Assembly: GCA_035513215.1 (NCBI GenBank)
Contig: DATKCK010000031.1
Span: 1-25,030 of the forward strand
Origin: DATCZB01 sp035513215
GTDB lineage: Bacteria > Pseudomonadota > Gammaproteobacteria > Steroidobacterales > Rariloculaceae
Direction of reading: 5' to 3'
DNA: 25,030 nucleotides
Shown here: positions 16,141-23,736 of the stretch, piece after piece
How positions within the stretch are numbered: the stretch's first letter is position 1
Layout: each line of letters opens with the position of its first letter
Made by a program: the position numbers and the translations under genes
Notes under the pieces: generated by a model
Told to the model about the DNA's origin: nothing
Seen by the model: the letters and a program-made list of their open reading frames with translations, nothing else
The model's database searches: none

Positions 16141-16216
16141 TGGTGCCGGCACACGGACTCGAACCGCGGACCTGAGGTTTACAAAACCCCTGCTCTACCA
16201 ACTGAGCTATGCCGGC
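16141..16216 (-). tRNA. tRNA-Thr (anticodon TGT)
   Basis: The reverse complement begins GCCGGCATAGCTCAG and ends TGCCGGCA plus an encoded CCA. The anticodon stem GGGGT/ACCTC carries loop TTTGTAA, anticodon TGT (threonine). In E. coli and Pseudomonas-type genomes this isoacceptor heads the tRNA-Tyr/Gly/Thr-tufB operon; here it is 15.6 kb away from the rest. Confidence 0.96.
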
Positions 16217-16224
16217 GCGGCGCC

Positions 16225-16250
16225 ATTATAGCGACTGGGCTTATTGTCAA
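16225..16250 (-). promoter_or_regulatory. Promoter of tRNA-Thr(TGT)
   Basis: On the minus strand a perfect -10 TATAAT (16225-16230) is followed by GC-rich GGCGCCGC before the tRNA. A perfect TTGACA (16245-16250) lies upstream but with only 14 bases between; CTGATT with an 18-base gap is the alternative -35. The -35 region overlaps the stop codon of the SPOR gene. Confidence 0.7.
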
Positions 16251-17044
16251 TCAGTCGCTTCGTCGACGACACAGGCGCGCTGCTCGAGCCGGCTGATGCG
16301 CCCGGGCTCGGCCAGCGTATCGAGACCGATCGATTCCTCGCTCGTCACCTCGACGTCGAGCCAGTGTGTCTGCGTCGTCCGCATGCTGTCGGCGATCGTC
16401 GCCGCGTAGCCGACGTCGTTGACCCGATCGGCCTGCGCGGCGGCGCGCGCGATATCCGAAAACACGCCGATCGACAACAGCGTGCCGCGATCGGAGCTCG
16501 CGATGACCTGCGTATCGCTGATCCCGTTCTCGGCGAGATCGGCCGCGATCGCACGCGCCTCGGCCTGGCCTTCGATCGTCTCGATGAAGACCCAGTAGCC
16601 GTCCCAGACTTCGGTCTCGCGCGTCGTGCGGCGCGGCGCGAAGCCTTCGGCCGTCAGCGCTTCGCTCGCCACATCGGCCTCGGTCGGGAGCGCGAACGGG
16701 CCGACCGAGATGCAGCCCGCCGCTTCCGGCCCGGGCGCGGCGAGCCCGAAATCCGCCGCGGCGATCTCGGCGTCGCGGGCGGAAGCTGCGGCGTCGCCCG
16801 GGTCCGCCCGATCGGCGCCGCCGGCAGCGACTGCTTCGGCAGCGGCGGTCTCGGTTCGCGGCGCGAGCGCGGCCGGCGCGTTGTCGCGGCGCATCGTAGC
16901 CGGGTCGAGCTCGCGCAGCAGCGTGATTGTCGGCCCGTCGTAAGCCTGGCGCGGGGCGGGCTCGGTGACGAACCACGCGAACACCGCGAGCAGGCCGAGG
17001 TTCACGAGCACGAGCAGCAGGAAAAGGCTACGCAGCACGGTCAT
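16247..17044 (-). CDS. SPOR-like membrane protein
   Basis: 265 residues: one membrane segment (about 5-24), a long Ala/Glu/Asp-rich linker, and a C-terminal SPOR-like domain spanning a region with VWDGYWVFIETIEGQAEARAIAADL and SIGVFSDIARAAAQADRV. SPOR domains bind denuded peptidoglycan at division sites. The position right after coaX and before tRNA-Thr matches a SPOR gene in Pseudomonas-type genomes. Its ATG overlaps the coaX stop as ATGA. Confidence 0.82.
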   Translation of the reverse strand: MTVLRSLFLLLVLVNLGLLAVFAWFVTEPAPRQAYDGPTITLLRELDPATMRRDNAPAALAPRTETAAAEAVAAGGADRADPGDAAASARDAEIAAADFGLAAPGPEAAGCISVGPFALPTEADVASEALTAEGFAPRRTTRETEVWDGYWVFIETIEGQAEARAIAADLAENGISDTQVIASSDRGTLLSIGVFSDIARAAAQADRVNDVGYAATIADSMRTTQTHWLDVEVTSEESIGLDTLAEPGRISRLEQRACVVDEATD

Positions 17045-17793
17045 TTCTCGTCTTCGGCGATGGCGGCCAGGCCATCGAGCACCAAGTCTGCCCTGACTTC
17101 GCCCTCGGATGCGAGCCATGCGGCAATCCCGTCCGCGTTACCGCCCGTAACGATCAGCGCGACGTCTGCCGCGAGCGCGCGCGCGACCGTCGCGACGGCC
17201 CGGTCGACGGCGGCGGCGAGCGCGACGCGCGTGCCGTGAGCGACGGCCACGGCCGTCGAGCGGCCGAGCAGATCGAGACCGGCAGCGGGCCCGCTCGCCT
17301 CGGTGACGATCGGGATCTGGCTCGTGTGGCGGACCAGGGCTTCGATCATCAGGCGGTCGCCCGGCAGGATCAGGCCGCCGAGGTGGCGGCCGCCGGCATC
17401 GACGGCATCGAAGGTCAGCGCCGTGCCTGCCGAGACGACGGCAAGCGGCCCCTCGACCAGCCGCCTTGCCGCGATCATCGCGAGCCAGCGATCGACGCCG
17501 AGCGTTGCAGGCTCGCGATACGCGCACTCGATGCCATGGGCGCGCGCTTCGACCTGCACGAACTCCGGCGCGAAACCGAGCCGGGAGCGCACGGCCGCGT
17601 CGATGCGCCCCGCGACCTCGGGGCCGGCGACGTTTGCGACGAGCACGCGATCGATCGGGCCGGCGAGCGCGGCGCCGAGCAGTGCCCAGGGGTCCGCGCC
17701 GCCGCGCAGGCTCGTGTGCCCCGCATCGCGCGCTCGGCCTGCCTCGAACCGCGCCCACTTGATCCGCGAATTGCCGCAGTCAATCGCGAGCAT
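17041..17793 (-). CDS. coaX: Type III pantothenate kinase
   Basis: Phosphorylates pantothenate, the first step of coenzyme A synthesis. 250 residues with the CoaX motifs: DCGNSRIKW (5-13), YREPATLGVDRW near 91-102 and SAGTALTFDAVD near 119-130. Type III enzymes need a monovalent cation and resist CoA feedback (family knowledge). ATG 17793 overlaps the birA end by 14 bases. Confidence 0.95.
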   Translation of the reverse strand: MLAIDCGNSRIKWARFEAGRARDAGHTSLRGGADPWALLGAALAGPIDRVLVANVAGPEVAGRIDAAVRSRLGFAPEFVQVEARAHGIECAYREPATLGVDRWLAMIAARRLVEGPLAVVSAGTALTFDAVDAGGRHLGGLILPGDRLMIEALVRHTSQIPIVTEASGPAAGLDLLGRSTAVAVAHGTRVALAAAVDRAVATVARALAADVALIVTGGNADGIAAWLASEGEVRADLVLDGLAAIAEDEK

Positions 17794-18619
17794 CGCAGAG
17801 CCTGACCGTGACGTCGCCGGAGACGACGCGGAGCGTCTCCCCCGATTCGTTCTCGACGAGCAGCGCGCCGTCGGGCCCTATACCGCGAACCGTCCCGTAA
17901 GCCGTCCCCGATGCGCTCTCGAGCTCGATCGATGCGCCGTCGAGCACGTGAGCGGCGAGCCATTCGGCGCGATAGGGCGCAAAGCCCGTCGCCGCGTAAG
18001 CGGCAAAGAGCTCCGCGAGCCGCTCGATCAGCGCGCGGGCGACGGCGGTGCGGTCGACGGGCAGGCCCCGCGTGGCGCCGGCGAGATCGCGCGCGCCGCC
18101 CGGAGCGTCGCTGACGGTCGCGAGCACGGCCGGCGGCAGCCCGGCGTTGATGCCGATGCCGGCGACGACGTGACAGGCGCCGTCGGGCAGCCGGTCGAGC
18201 TCGACGAGAATGCCGCCGAGCTTGCCGCCATCGACGATGAGGTCGTTCGGCCACTTGAGTCCGACCTCGAGTGCCGCGGCATCGGCGATGGCGCGCCGCG
18301 CGGCGGCGCCGACGGCGAGACTAAGCGCGGAGAAGCCCGCCGGCATCACCGCGAAACGCCACGAGACCGAGAGCGCGACCCCGGCGCCGGCCGGCATCGT
18401 CCAGCGCCGGCCGCGGCGGCCACGGCCCGCCGTCTGAAACTCGGCGATCGCGACGCGCATCCTGCCGGTCTCGGGCGGGCGCCCGTCGAGCAGATGCCGG
18501 TTCGTCGATTCGAGCACGAGCGCGTGCTCGATCGATTCGATGCGCGCGCGCGCGGCTTCGGTCAGGGCCGATTCGAGCCCGGCAACATCGATGCAGTCGA
18601 CAGTCGAGTCCGGCAGCAC
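17780..18619 (-). CDS. birA: Biotin-[acetyl-CoA-carboxylase] ligase, without DNA-binding domain
   Basis: Attaches biotin to the biotin carboxyl carrier protein. 279 residues from GTG 18619. Motifs: ESTN (37-40), the ATP/biotin loop GRGRRGRRW (65-73), KWPNDL with K122, and GGILVEL, followed by the small C-terminal domain (VENESGETLRVVSGDV). The N-terminal helix-turn-helix of bifunctional BirA (about 65 residues) is absent: only about 30 non-HTH residues precede the catalytic core, so this enzyme should not repress bio genes. The start is 5 bases after plsY. Confidence 0.93.
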   Translation of the reverse strand: MLPDSTVDCIDVAGLESALTEAARARIESIEHALVLESTNRHLLDGRPPETGRMRVAIAEFQTAGRGRRGRRWTMPAGAGVALSVSWRFAVMPAGFSALSLAVGAAARRAIADAAALEVGLKWPNDLIVDGGKLGGILVELDRLPDGACHVVAGIGINAGLPPAVLATVSDAPGGARDLAGATRGLPVDRTAVARALIERLAELFAAYAATGFAPYRAEWLAAHVLDGASIELESASGTAYGTVRGIGPDGALLVENESGETLRVVSGDVTVRLCDARD

Positions 18620-18624
18620 GTTTG

Positions 18625-19269
18625 CTACCGCGGGCCGAGGCCGAAGAACCGGCTGAATCGCGACTCCTTGCCCTGCGCCATCCGCGCGATGTTGCCGCGG
18701 TGCGTGTAGAGCGTGAGCGCCGCGACGAGACAGGCGAAGCCGAACAGCGTCGCGCGCTCCGGCAGGGCAAAAACGCCGAGCCAGGCCGCCGCTGCGAGCG
18801 TCGCGCTGATCGTTGCGAGGCCGACGAAGCCGGTGAGAAAAACGATGGCGAGCCACAGGCCGATGACGGCAAGACCGAGACCCGGCGCGAGGTAAACGAC
18901 GAGACCCGCGGCCGTGGCGCCACCCTTGCCACCCTGGAAGCCGAACCAGATCGGGAACACGTGCCCGAGGATGGCGCCGAACGCGACAGCATGCAGCACG
19001 AGCTCGCGATCGACGCCGGCGTCGATCGCGACCGGCGGGAAGTCGAGCCGGGGAATCAGCCACGCGGCCAGGATACCCTTGCCGATATCGACGAGCATGA
19101 CGCCCGCGGCAAAGGCCTTGCCCTGCGTCCTGAGCGCGTTCGTGCCGCCGGCGTTGCCGCTGCCCATCGTGCGGATGTCGATACCGCCGCGAAACCGCCC
19201 GATGACGAGCGCGCCCATGACCCCCCCGACCAAATAGGCCAGCGTGAACTTTAAACCAAGCTCGATCAT
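18625..19269 (-). CDS. plsY: Glycerol-3-phosphate acyltransferase PlsY
   Basis: An integral membrane enzyme that transfers acyl groups from acyl phosphate to glycerol 3-phosphate, starting phospholipid synthesis. 214 residues with the three PlsY motifs: GSGNAGGTNALR (36-47), GHVFPIWFGFQGGKG (about 102-116) and THRGNIARMAQGKE near the end, between several membrane helices. Its ATG directly follows the TGA of the M61 gene. In many gammaproteobacteria plsY lies next to tsaD rather than birA, so this link may be lineage-specific. Confidence 0.96.
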   Translation of the reverse strand: MIELGLKFTLAYLVGGVMGALVIGRFRGGIDIRTMGSGNAGGTNALRTQGKAFAAGVMLVDIGKGILAAWLIPRLDFPPVAIDAGVDRELVLHAVAFGAILGHVFPIWFGFQGGKGGATAAGLVVYLAPGLGLAVIGLWLAIVFLTGFVGLATISATLAAAAWLGVFALPERATLFGFACLVAALTLYTHRGNIARMAQGKESRFSRFFGLGPR

Positions 19270-21045
19270 TCAGCCGTCACCGAGCCAGGCGCGGCGGCGC
19301 GCGAGCGCATCGCCCGGCGCGTCATCGTCGATTGCGATGAAGCAGGTGTCGCGGGGTGCGGGAGCGACGGTGAGGCGCGTTTCCGACAGCACGTCGCCGC
19401 GAAAAAAACTGACCTCGATCTCATCCCCTTCATCGTAACGAGCGAGAATCTCCGCAATCGAGTCGCCCGTCGCCTGAATGCGATCGAGCGCCACCATGAT
19501 ATCGCCCGGCGCGAGACCTGCGGCTTCCGCCGGCTGGCCGTCGAAAACGGTCGTCAGCCTGAGCCCGGCGCCGTGCGCTTCGAAGCCGGCGCCGAGCGCG
19601 GGCCGCGGCGTTTCCTGGCTGGCCGGCGTGCCGCCCGCGTCGCGCGGGCCTTCGGCCTGCCGCAATTCGAATCGGAGGCCGAACCTGTCGAAAAGCGTCC
19701 TGAGATCGGGGTCGGCCGTACCGCGCGTCGCAACCGACAGCAAGTCGCGGATCCCGTCGCCGCCGAGCTCGATCGCGAGCGTCTCGAATCCGTCCTCGGG
19801 CAGGCCGATGTCCCGGCTGCCGAAGCGTCGCCAGAGCTCGAGCACGATGTGGTCGAGCGTCGCGCGCGGCGGCTCGGCGGACCGCAGCGCAAGATCGAGC
19901 GCAAGCGCGACGAGCGCGCCCTTGCCGTAGTAGCTCACGTCCTGATTGGCGCTATTAAGATGCGGCTTGTAGAGACGGTCCCAGGCATTGAAGCTCGATT
20001 GCTCGAGCGTCTGCCGATACCGTCCGGGCACGCGATAGACGCGCGTCAGGCTCTCTGCCAGGCGACGCAGATGGGCTTCGGCGCCGAGCAGCCCCGAGAG
20101 CAGCAAGAAGCGCTCCTGGTAATAGCTCGTGATGCCCTCGAAGACCCAGAGCAGGCGCGTCGGATTGCGCCGGTCGAGCGCGTAAGGCATGAACGCGGCG
20201 GGCTTCGTCCGCTTGATGTGCCAGCTATGAAAATACTCGTGGCTGCAAAGCCCGAGAAAACGCTGGTAGCCGCGCGGCATCCCGGGGTCGCCGGGCCTCG
20301 GCAGATCCGTACGCCTGAAAATCAGGCTCGACGACGCGCGATGCTCGAGCCCGCCGTAACCGTCGCCGACTGCAAGCCCGAGAAAGGCGTAGCTCGTAAA
20401 CGGCGCCGGCCTGCCGAAGAAATCGATCTGCGCCGTGCAAAGCTGCGCGAGATCCGTCGCGACGCGATCGAGGTCGGTGTCGAAGCGCCCGGCGATGACG
20501 AGGCGGTGCGGGACGTCGGCCGCCTCGAATTTCACGACCGTGAGCCTCCCGATCTCGAACGGGTGATCGATGAGCTCGCCGTAGTCGGCGGCGCGATAGC
20601 GGCCGAAACCCCGCGGATCGATGTCGGCCGGCGTCATCGCCGTCGCGACCTGCCAGTCGGACGCGTGCGGGGGCCGGTCGATTGTGAGCTCGATCGCCTC
20701 GCCCGCGCGGCCATCAGGCTCGAAAAAAAGCGCCGTGCCGTTGAGGAACGCGCGTTCGCGATCGAAGTAGGCGCCGCGGACCGAGAGATCGAAGGCATGA
20801 ATCGTCGCGCGCAGCACGAGCGCGCCGACACTTTCCCCGGCCACCCAGGTACCCTTGGCTTCCTGCTCGAGTGCAACCGGGCCTTCGTCGTCGCGGGCGT
20901 CGATCGCGACCACGTGGCGCGCGAACTCGCGCAGCAAATAGCTGCCGGGAATCCACGACGGCAGCGTGAAAGCCTGACGGGAAGCGGGATTTGCGAGCCG
21001 GCATTCAACGATAAAATGATGCCGATCGGGATCGGCCAGTTGCAC
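19270..21045 (-). CDS. M61 family glycyl aminopeptidase with PDZ domain
   Basis: A zinc metallopeptidase of the M61 family, 591 residues from GTG 21045. An N-terminal beta domain (WIPGSYLLREFARHV) precedes the catalytic site HEYFH (H269, E270, H273) with WHIKR, and the third ligand E303 in FEGITSYY. A PDZ domain lies near 480-570. The true start is probably 12-18 bases upstream: the frame continues LIYYSVQLADP, the usual M61 beginning, and CTG 21060 has GGAAGG four bases before it, while GTG 21045 has no ribosome site. No ATG is available there. First gene of the plsY-birA-coaX-SPOR operon. Confidence 0.92.
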   Translation of the reverse strand: MQLADPDRHHFIVECRLANPASRQAFTLPSWIPGSYLLREFARHVVAIDARDDEGPVALEQEAKGTWVAGESVGALVLRATIHAFDLSVRGAYFDRERAFLNGTALFFEPDGRAGEAIELTIDRPPHASDWQVATAMTPADIDPRGFGRYRAADYGELIDHPFEIGRLTVVKFEAADVPHRLVIAGRFDTDLDRVATDLAQLCTAQIDFFGRPAPFTSYAFLGLAVGDGYGGLEHRASSSLIFRRTDLPRPGDPGMPRGYQRFLGLCSHEYFHSWHIKRTKPAAFMPYALDRRNPTRLLWVFEGITSYYQERFLLLSGLLGAEAHLRRLAESLTRVYRVPGRYRQTLEQSSFNAWDRLYKPHLNSANQDVSYYGKGALVALALDLALRSAEPPRATLDHIVLELWRRFGSRDIGLPEDGFETLAIELGGDGIRDLLSVATRGTADPDLRTLFDRFGLRFELRQAEGPRDAGGTPASQETPRPALGAGFEAHGAGLRLTTVFDGQPAEAAGLAPGDIMVALDRIQATGDSIAEILARYDEGDEIEVSFFRGDVLSETRLTVAPAPRDTCFIAIDDDAPGDALARRRAWLGDG

Positions 21046-21061
21046 GGAGTAGTAGATCAGA

Positions 21062-21907
21062 ATGCCTTCCTATCGCCGCCGATCGCAGCTCGCCCCGGCT
21101 CATGCCGCCGCTTATCTTAGCCTGTTCCTGTTGCTACCTCGTTTGGCCTGCGCCGAGCTGCCGTCGGTCGCCTCGATCAACCTCTGCACGGACCAGCTCG
21201 TGCTGAGCGTCGCCGATCCCGCGCAGATACGCTCACTGAGCTGGCTCTCGGCCGATCCCGAGGAATCGATGCTCGCGAACCAGGCCTCCGTTTACCCGCT
21301 CAACTACGGTTCGGCCGAGGAGCTGATGGCGATCGGCGCCGATGTCGTCATTGCCGGCAGCCAGACGAGCCCATTCACGCGCTCGCTGCTGCGCCGGCTC
21401 GGGTCGACGATCGTCGAGATCGAGCCCGCGGCGAGCCTCGATGACGTCGAGCGCAATCTGCGCGCGGTCGGCGCGGCGATCGGACGCGACCGCGAAGCCG
21501 GGGCGGCCACCGCTTCGATGCGCGCGCGCGTCGGCGCGATGCGCGAAAGGCGCGATGCGCGCACCCGCTCGGCCGTCGTTGTTCGGGCCGGCGGTTTCAC
21601 GGTCGGGCGCAACACGCTCGCAAACGAACTCATCGGGCTCGCCGGGCTCGACAACGTCGTCGCCAACCTCGACCGCTGGGGCAGCCTCTCGATCGAGACT
21701 CTGCTCGCGACGAAACCCGAGGTCATCATCATGACGAGCTACCGCGAGAGCGAGGCCTCGCTCGCGAACAGCTTCTTCTCGCATCCGGGCCTCGCCTCGA
21801 TCGCCGGCGCGACGCGACTCGAGGTGCCGGCCCGCTACTTCGCCTGCGGCGCGCCTGAGAGCCTCGCCGCGGCCGAGTTGCTGCTCGAGCAGATGGCGCC
21901 GCGTTGA
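21062..21907 (+). CDS. Periplasmic binding protein of a cobalamin/Fe-siderophore ABC importer (BtuF-like)
   Basis: 281 residues with a signal peptide (hydrophobic run AAAYLSLFLLLPRLACA, about 15-31) and the class III binding-protein pattern: SVASINLCTDQLVLSVAD, SAEELMAIGADVVIAG and SIETLLATKPEVIIMTSY, with a long linking helix between lobes. SINLCTDQ is common in cobalamin-type proteins, but siderophores are possible. No cobalamin riboswitch can be seen, as the M61 gene starts just 17 bases away. Its stop overlaps the permease start. Confidence 0.85.
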   Translation: MPSYRRRSQLAPAHAAAYLSLFLLLPRLACAELPSVASINLCTDQLVLSVADPAQIRSLSWLSADPEESMLANQASVYPLNYGSAEELMAIGADVVIAGSQTSPFTRSLLRRLGSTIVEIEPAASLDDVERNLRAVGAAIGRDREAGAATASMRARVGAMRERRDARTRSAVVVRAGGFTVGRNTLANELIGLAGLDNVVANLDRWGSLSIETLLATKPEVIIMTSYRESEASLANSFFSHPGLASIAGATRLEVPARYFACGAPESLAAAELLLEQMAPR

Positions 21908-22902
21908 ACGAGAGCACCGAGCCAGGCCGACCTGCCGCCGTTGCGATCCTGCTCGCGATCGGGCTCGCGCTCGCCCTGCCGCTGTCGCTCTTCGTCGGAC
22001 GCGGCAGCGGCGGCCCGACCTTCGGCCTCGGCGCCGAGGACCTCGCCGCGACGATCCTCGCGGAGATCCGGCTGCCGCGTGCGCTGCTCGGCGCGCTGGT
22101 CGGCGGCACGCTCGGCCTTTGCGGCGCGGCGCTACAGGGGCTCATGCGGAATCCTTTGGCCGAGCCCGGCATCCTCGGCGTCTCGAGCGGCGCCGCCTTC
22201 GGCGCCGTCATCGTCTTCTATTTCGGCTTCGCGGACTCGGACTCGATGCTGCTGGCGGCCGGCGCCGTCGCGGGCGCCCTGGCGGCGCTCGCGATTCTCT
22301 ACGCGCTCGCGGGCCGGGCCGTCGATCTCGTCAGGCTGATCCTCGCCGGCGTCGGCATCAATGCGCTCGCCGCCGCGCTGACCTCGCTCGCACTCAGTTT
22401 CGCGCCGAGCCCCTATGCCGCGCTCGAGATCCTGTTCTGGATGTTCGGCTCGCTGGCCGACCGCAGCATGGCCCACGTCTGGCTCATGCTGCCGCTGGCC
22501 GTGCCGGGATGGGCGCTGGTCGTCGCCGCGGCCCGCGGTCTCGATGCCCTGATTCTCGGCGAGGACACGGCGACGAGCCTCGGCTTCAGCGTCAGGCAGA
22601 CGCTCTGGCTCGTGATCGCGGGGTCGGCGCTCGCGGTCGGCGCGGCCGTTGCCGTCACGGGCGTCGTCGCCTTCGTCGGCCTCGTCGTGCCGCACCTGCT
22701 CCGACCCTGGGTCGGCTTCAGGCCGAGCCGGCTGCTGCTGCCGAGCTTTCTCGGCGGCGCCCTGATCACGCTCGCCGCCGATGTCGCGATCCGTCTGATG
22801 CCGCCGGGACCCGAGCTCAAGCTCGGCGTCGTCACGGCGCTGATCGGCGCGCCGTTCTTTCTGCACCTGGTGCTCGGCTCGCGCGGCAGGCTCAACGCAT
22901 GA
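21904..22902 (+). CDS. FecCD/BtuC-type ABC transporter permease
   Basis: 332 residues, about ten hydrophobic helices. Family signatures include EIRLPRALLGALVGGTLGLCGAALQGLMRNPLAEPGILG and the C-terminal VPHLLRP. It uses TTG 21904, whose TGA overlaps the upstream stop (TTGA). Partner of the binding protein; the ATPase expected next is missing (see 22899). The final TGA overlaps an ATG, which is the usual coupling to that ATPase. Confidence 0.94.
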   Translation: MNESTEPGRPAAVAILLAIGLALALPLSLFVGRGSGGPTFGLGAEDLAATILAEIRLPRALLGALVGGTLGLCGAALQGLMRNPLAEPGILGVSSGAAFGAVIVFYFGFADSDSMLLAAGAVAGALAALAILYALAGRAVDLVRLILAGVGINALAAALTSLALSFAPSPYAALEILFWMFGSLADRSMAHVWLMLPLAVPGWALVVAAARGLDALILGEDTATSLGFSVRQTLWLVIAGSALAVGAAVAVTGVVAFVGLVVPHLLRPWVGFRPSRLLLPSFLGGALITLAADVAIRLMPPGPELKLGVVTALIGAPFFLHLVLGSRGRLNA

Positions 22903-22919
22903 GCACCGGGTACCTCTGA
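22899..22919 (+). pseudogene. Start of the missing ABC transporter ATPase gene, cut after six codons
   Basis: ATGA at 22899-22902 couples a new start to the permease stop, but the frame ends after MSTGYL with TGA. No ATP-binding protein follows, and the downstream DNA has a different character (opposite-strand CxxC proteins). The simplest reading is that the ATPase gene was displaced or cut by the accessory element. Confidence 0.6.
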
Positions 22920-22929
22920 GGCCCAGTAT

Positions 22930-22944
22930 CTATAAGGCTTTCAT
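22930..22944 (-). pseudogene. Possible truncated next gene of the CxxC operon
   Basis: ATG 22944 overlaps the stop of the 92-residue gene as ATGA, continuing the pattern of the operon, but the frame ends after MKAL. It may be the first codons of a fifth gene lost at the junction, or chance. Confidence 0.3.
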
Positions 22945-23219
22945 GGTGTCTGTGTGGTCTCGGAGTAGCAGGGAGTAGCAGTCCGATTGCCTGCTCCAGG
23001 GCGGAGCAGGGGCGCGCAGGATGCGCAGATGTTTCGCAGGCGGCCTGACATCCTGCTGCGTCCAGAGTGGCGAGCGAACGCCGACCCCTCGAGGACTTGA
23101 TGGCAGGCTGAGCACCATCGAAGCCCGTCTTCGGCGAGACGTAGACGGACCTCCTGAGCCTCTACGGTCTTCCCGTGTTGGAGGAGGGCCCGGAGGTCCG
23201 ATGGCGATAGCTCGATCAC
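22941..23219 (-). CDS. Small CxxC protein, last in the HNH operon
   Basis: 92 residues from GTG 23219, overlapping the previous stop as GTGA. A helical start (LSPSDLRALLQHGKTVEAQEV) is followed by a probable zinc ribbon: WCSAC (about 35-39) and ICASC (about 64-68). The last 20 residues, encoded over a tandem 10-base repeat at 22962-22981, look unstructured. No family is recognised. It may be shortened by the nearby junction. Confidence 0.55.
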   Translation of the reverse strand: MIELSPSDLRALLQHGKTVEAQEVRLRLAEDGLRWCSACHQVLEGSAFARHSGRSRMSGRLRNICASCAPLLRPGAGNRTATPCYSETTQTP

Positions 23220-23443
23220 AGGTCTACGTCCCAGTCGACGGGCAGGTCGTCTGCCAGCAGCGGGATGTCGTGCTCGTTGAACGGCTCTCGCTCACGGGCC
23301 ATGGCCGCCGCTTCGGCTTCCCATCGCCTCCGGGCTGCGCGTCGGCAGCTTCGACATTGATCCGGGCCGTGCGGGTGCGGTCTCTTCAGGAAGTCGCCGA
23401 CGGGCTTGTCGAGTTCGCAGGTCGGGCAGGTGCGGACGCTCAT
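23216..23443 (-). CDS. Small zinc-ribbon-like CxxC protein
   Basis: 75 residues from an ATG that overlaps the upstream stop (ATGA). The first 33 residues hold TCPTC (5-9), ELDKPVGDF and CRSC (30-33), followed by the basic RRAARRRWE; this arrangement is common in phage-encoded zinc-finger proteins and the N-termini of HNH nucleases. The remainder is acidic, ending DLPVDWDVDL. Function unknown. Confidence 0.65.
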   Translation of the reverse strand: MSVRTCPTCELDKPVGDFLKRPHPHGPDQCRSCRRAARRRWEAEAAAMAREREPFNEHDIPLLADDLPVDWDVDL

Positions 23444-23736
23444 GGTCGCCACTTCCGTCGGCCGACGTCGATAACGACGGGCGCGGCGTCGAGGGTCGGG
23501 CTCCATGAGGAGCGGGCTGCGTTGCGTTGGGCTTCCGCGGCGGTGAGGCGCTCGCTTTCGCTCTTCGTCAGCTCGCCTGCCCTCAAGTTGGTGTCGCCTC
23601 GGGCGATTCGCTCCCTTCGCTCGGCGGAGTCGTGGGAGCCGGCCGATAAGCAGGGGCCGCAGAAGGGCTGGTGAGTACCCTCGGGCAGTTCGAACGGTCC
23701 CGTGCAGAGTGTGCAGCGGGCTGTGTAGGTTCTCAT
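23440..23736 (-). CDS. Small CxxC protein
   Basis: 98 residues, ATG overlapping the endonuclease stop (ATGA). Cysteine pairs CTLC (8-11) and CGPC (about 26-29) probably bind one zinc. A charged helical segment (AERRERIARGD, TKSESERLTAAEAQRNAA) and a basic tail RRKWRP follow. No family recognised; the order behind an endonuclease suggests a phage-type cassette. Confidence 0.65.
   Translation of the reverse strand: MRTYTARCTLCTGPFELPEGTHQPFCGPCLSAGSHDSAERRERIARGDTNLRAGELTKSESERLTAAEAQRNAARSSWSPTLDAAPVVIDVGRRKWRP

Noticed and set aside
16244..17239. A 331-codon plus-strand frame opposite the SPOR gene and coaX
   Set aside because: It is a shadow of two well-supported minus-strand genes.
22962..22981. 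Tandem 10-base repeat GGAGTAGCAG near the element junction
   Set aside because: Only two copies, and they lie in the end of a small coding frame; not enough to call an attachment site or repeat array.
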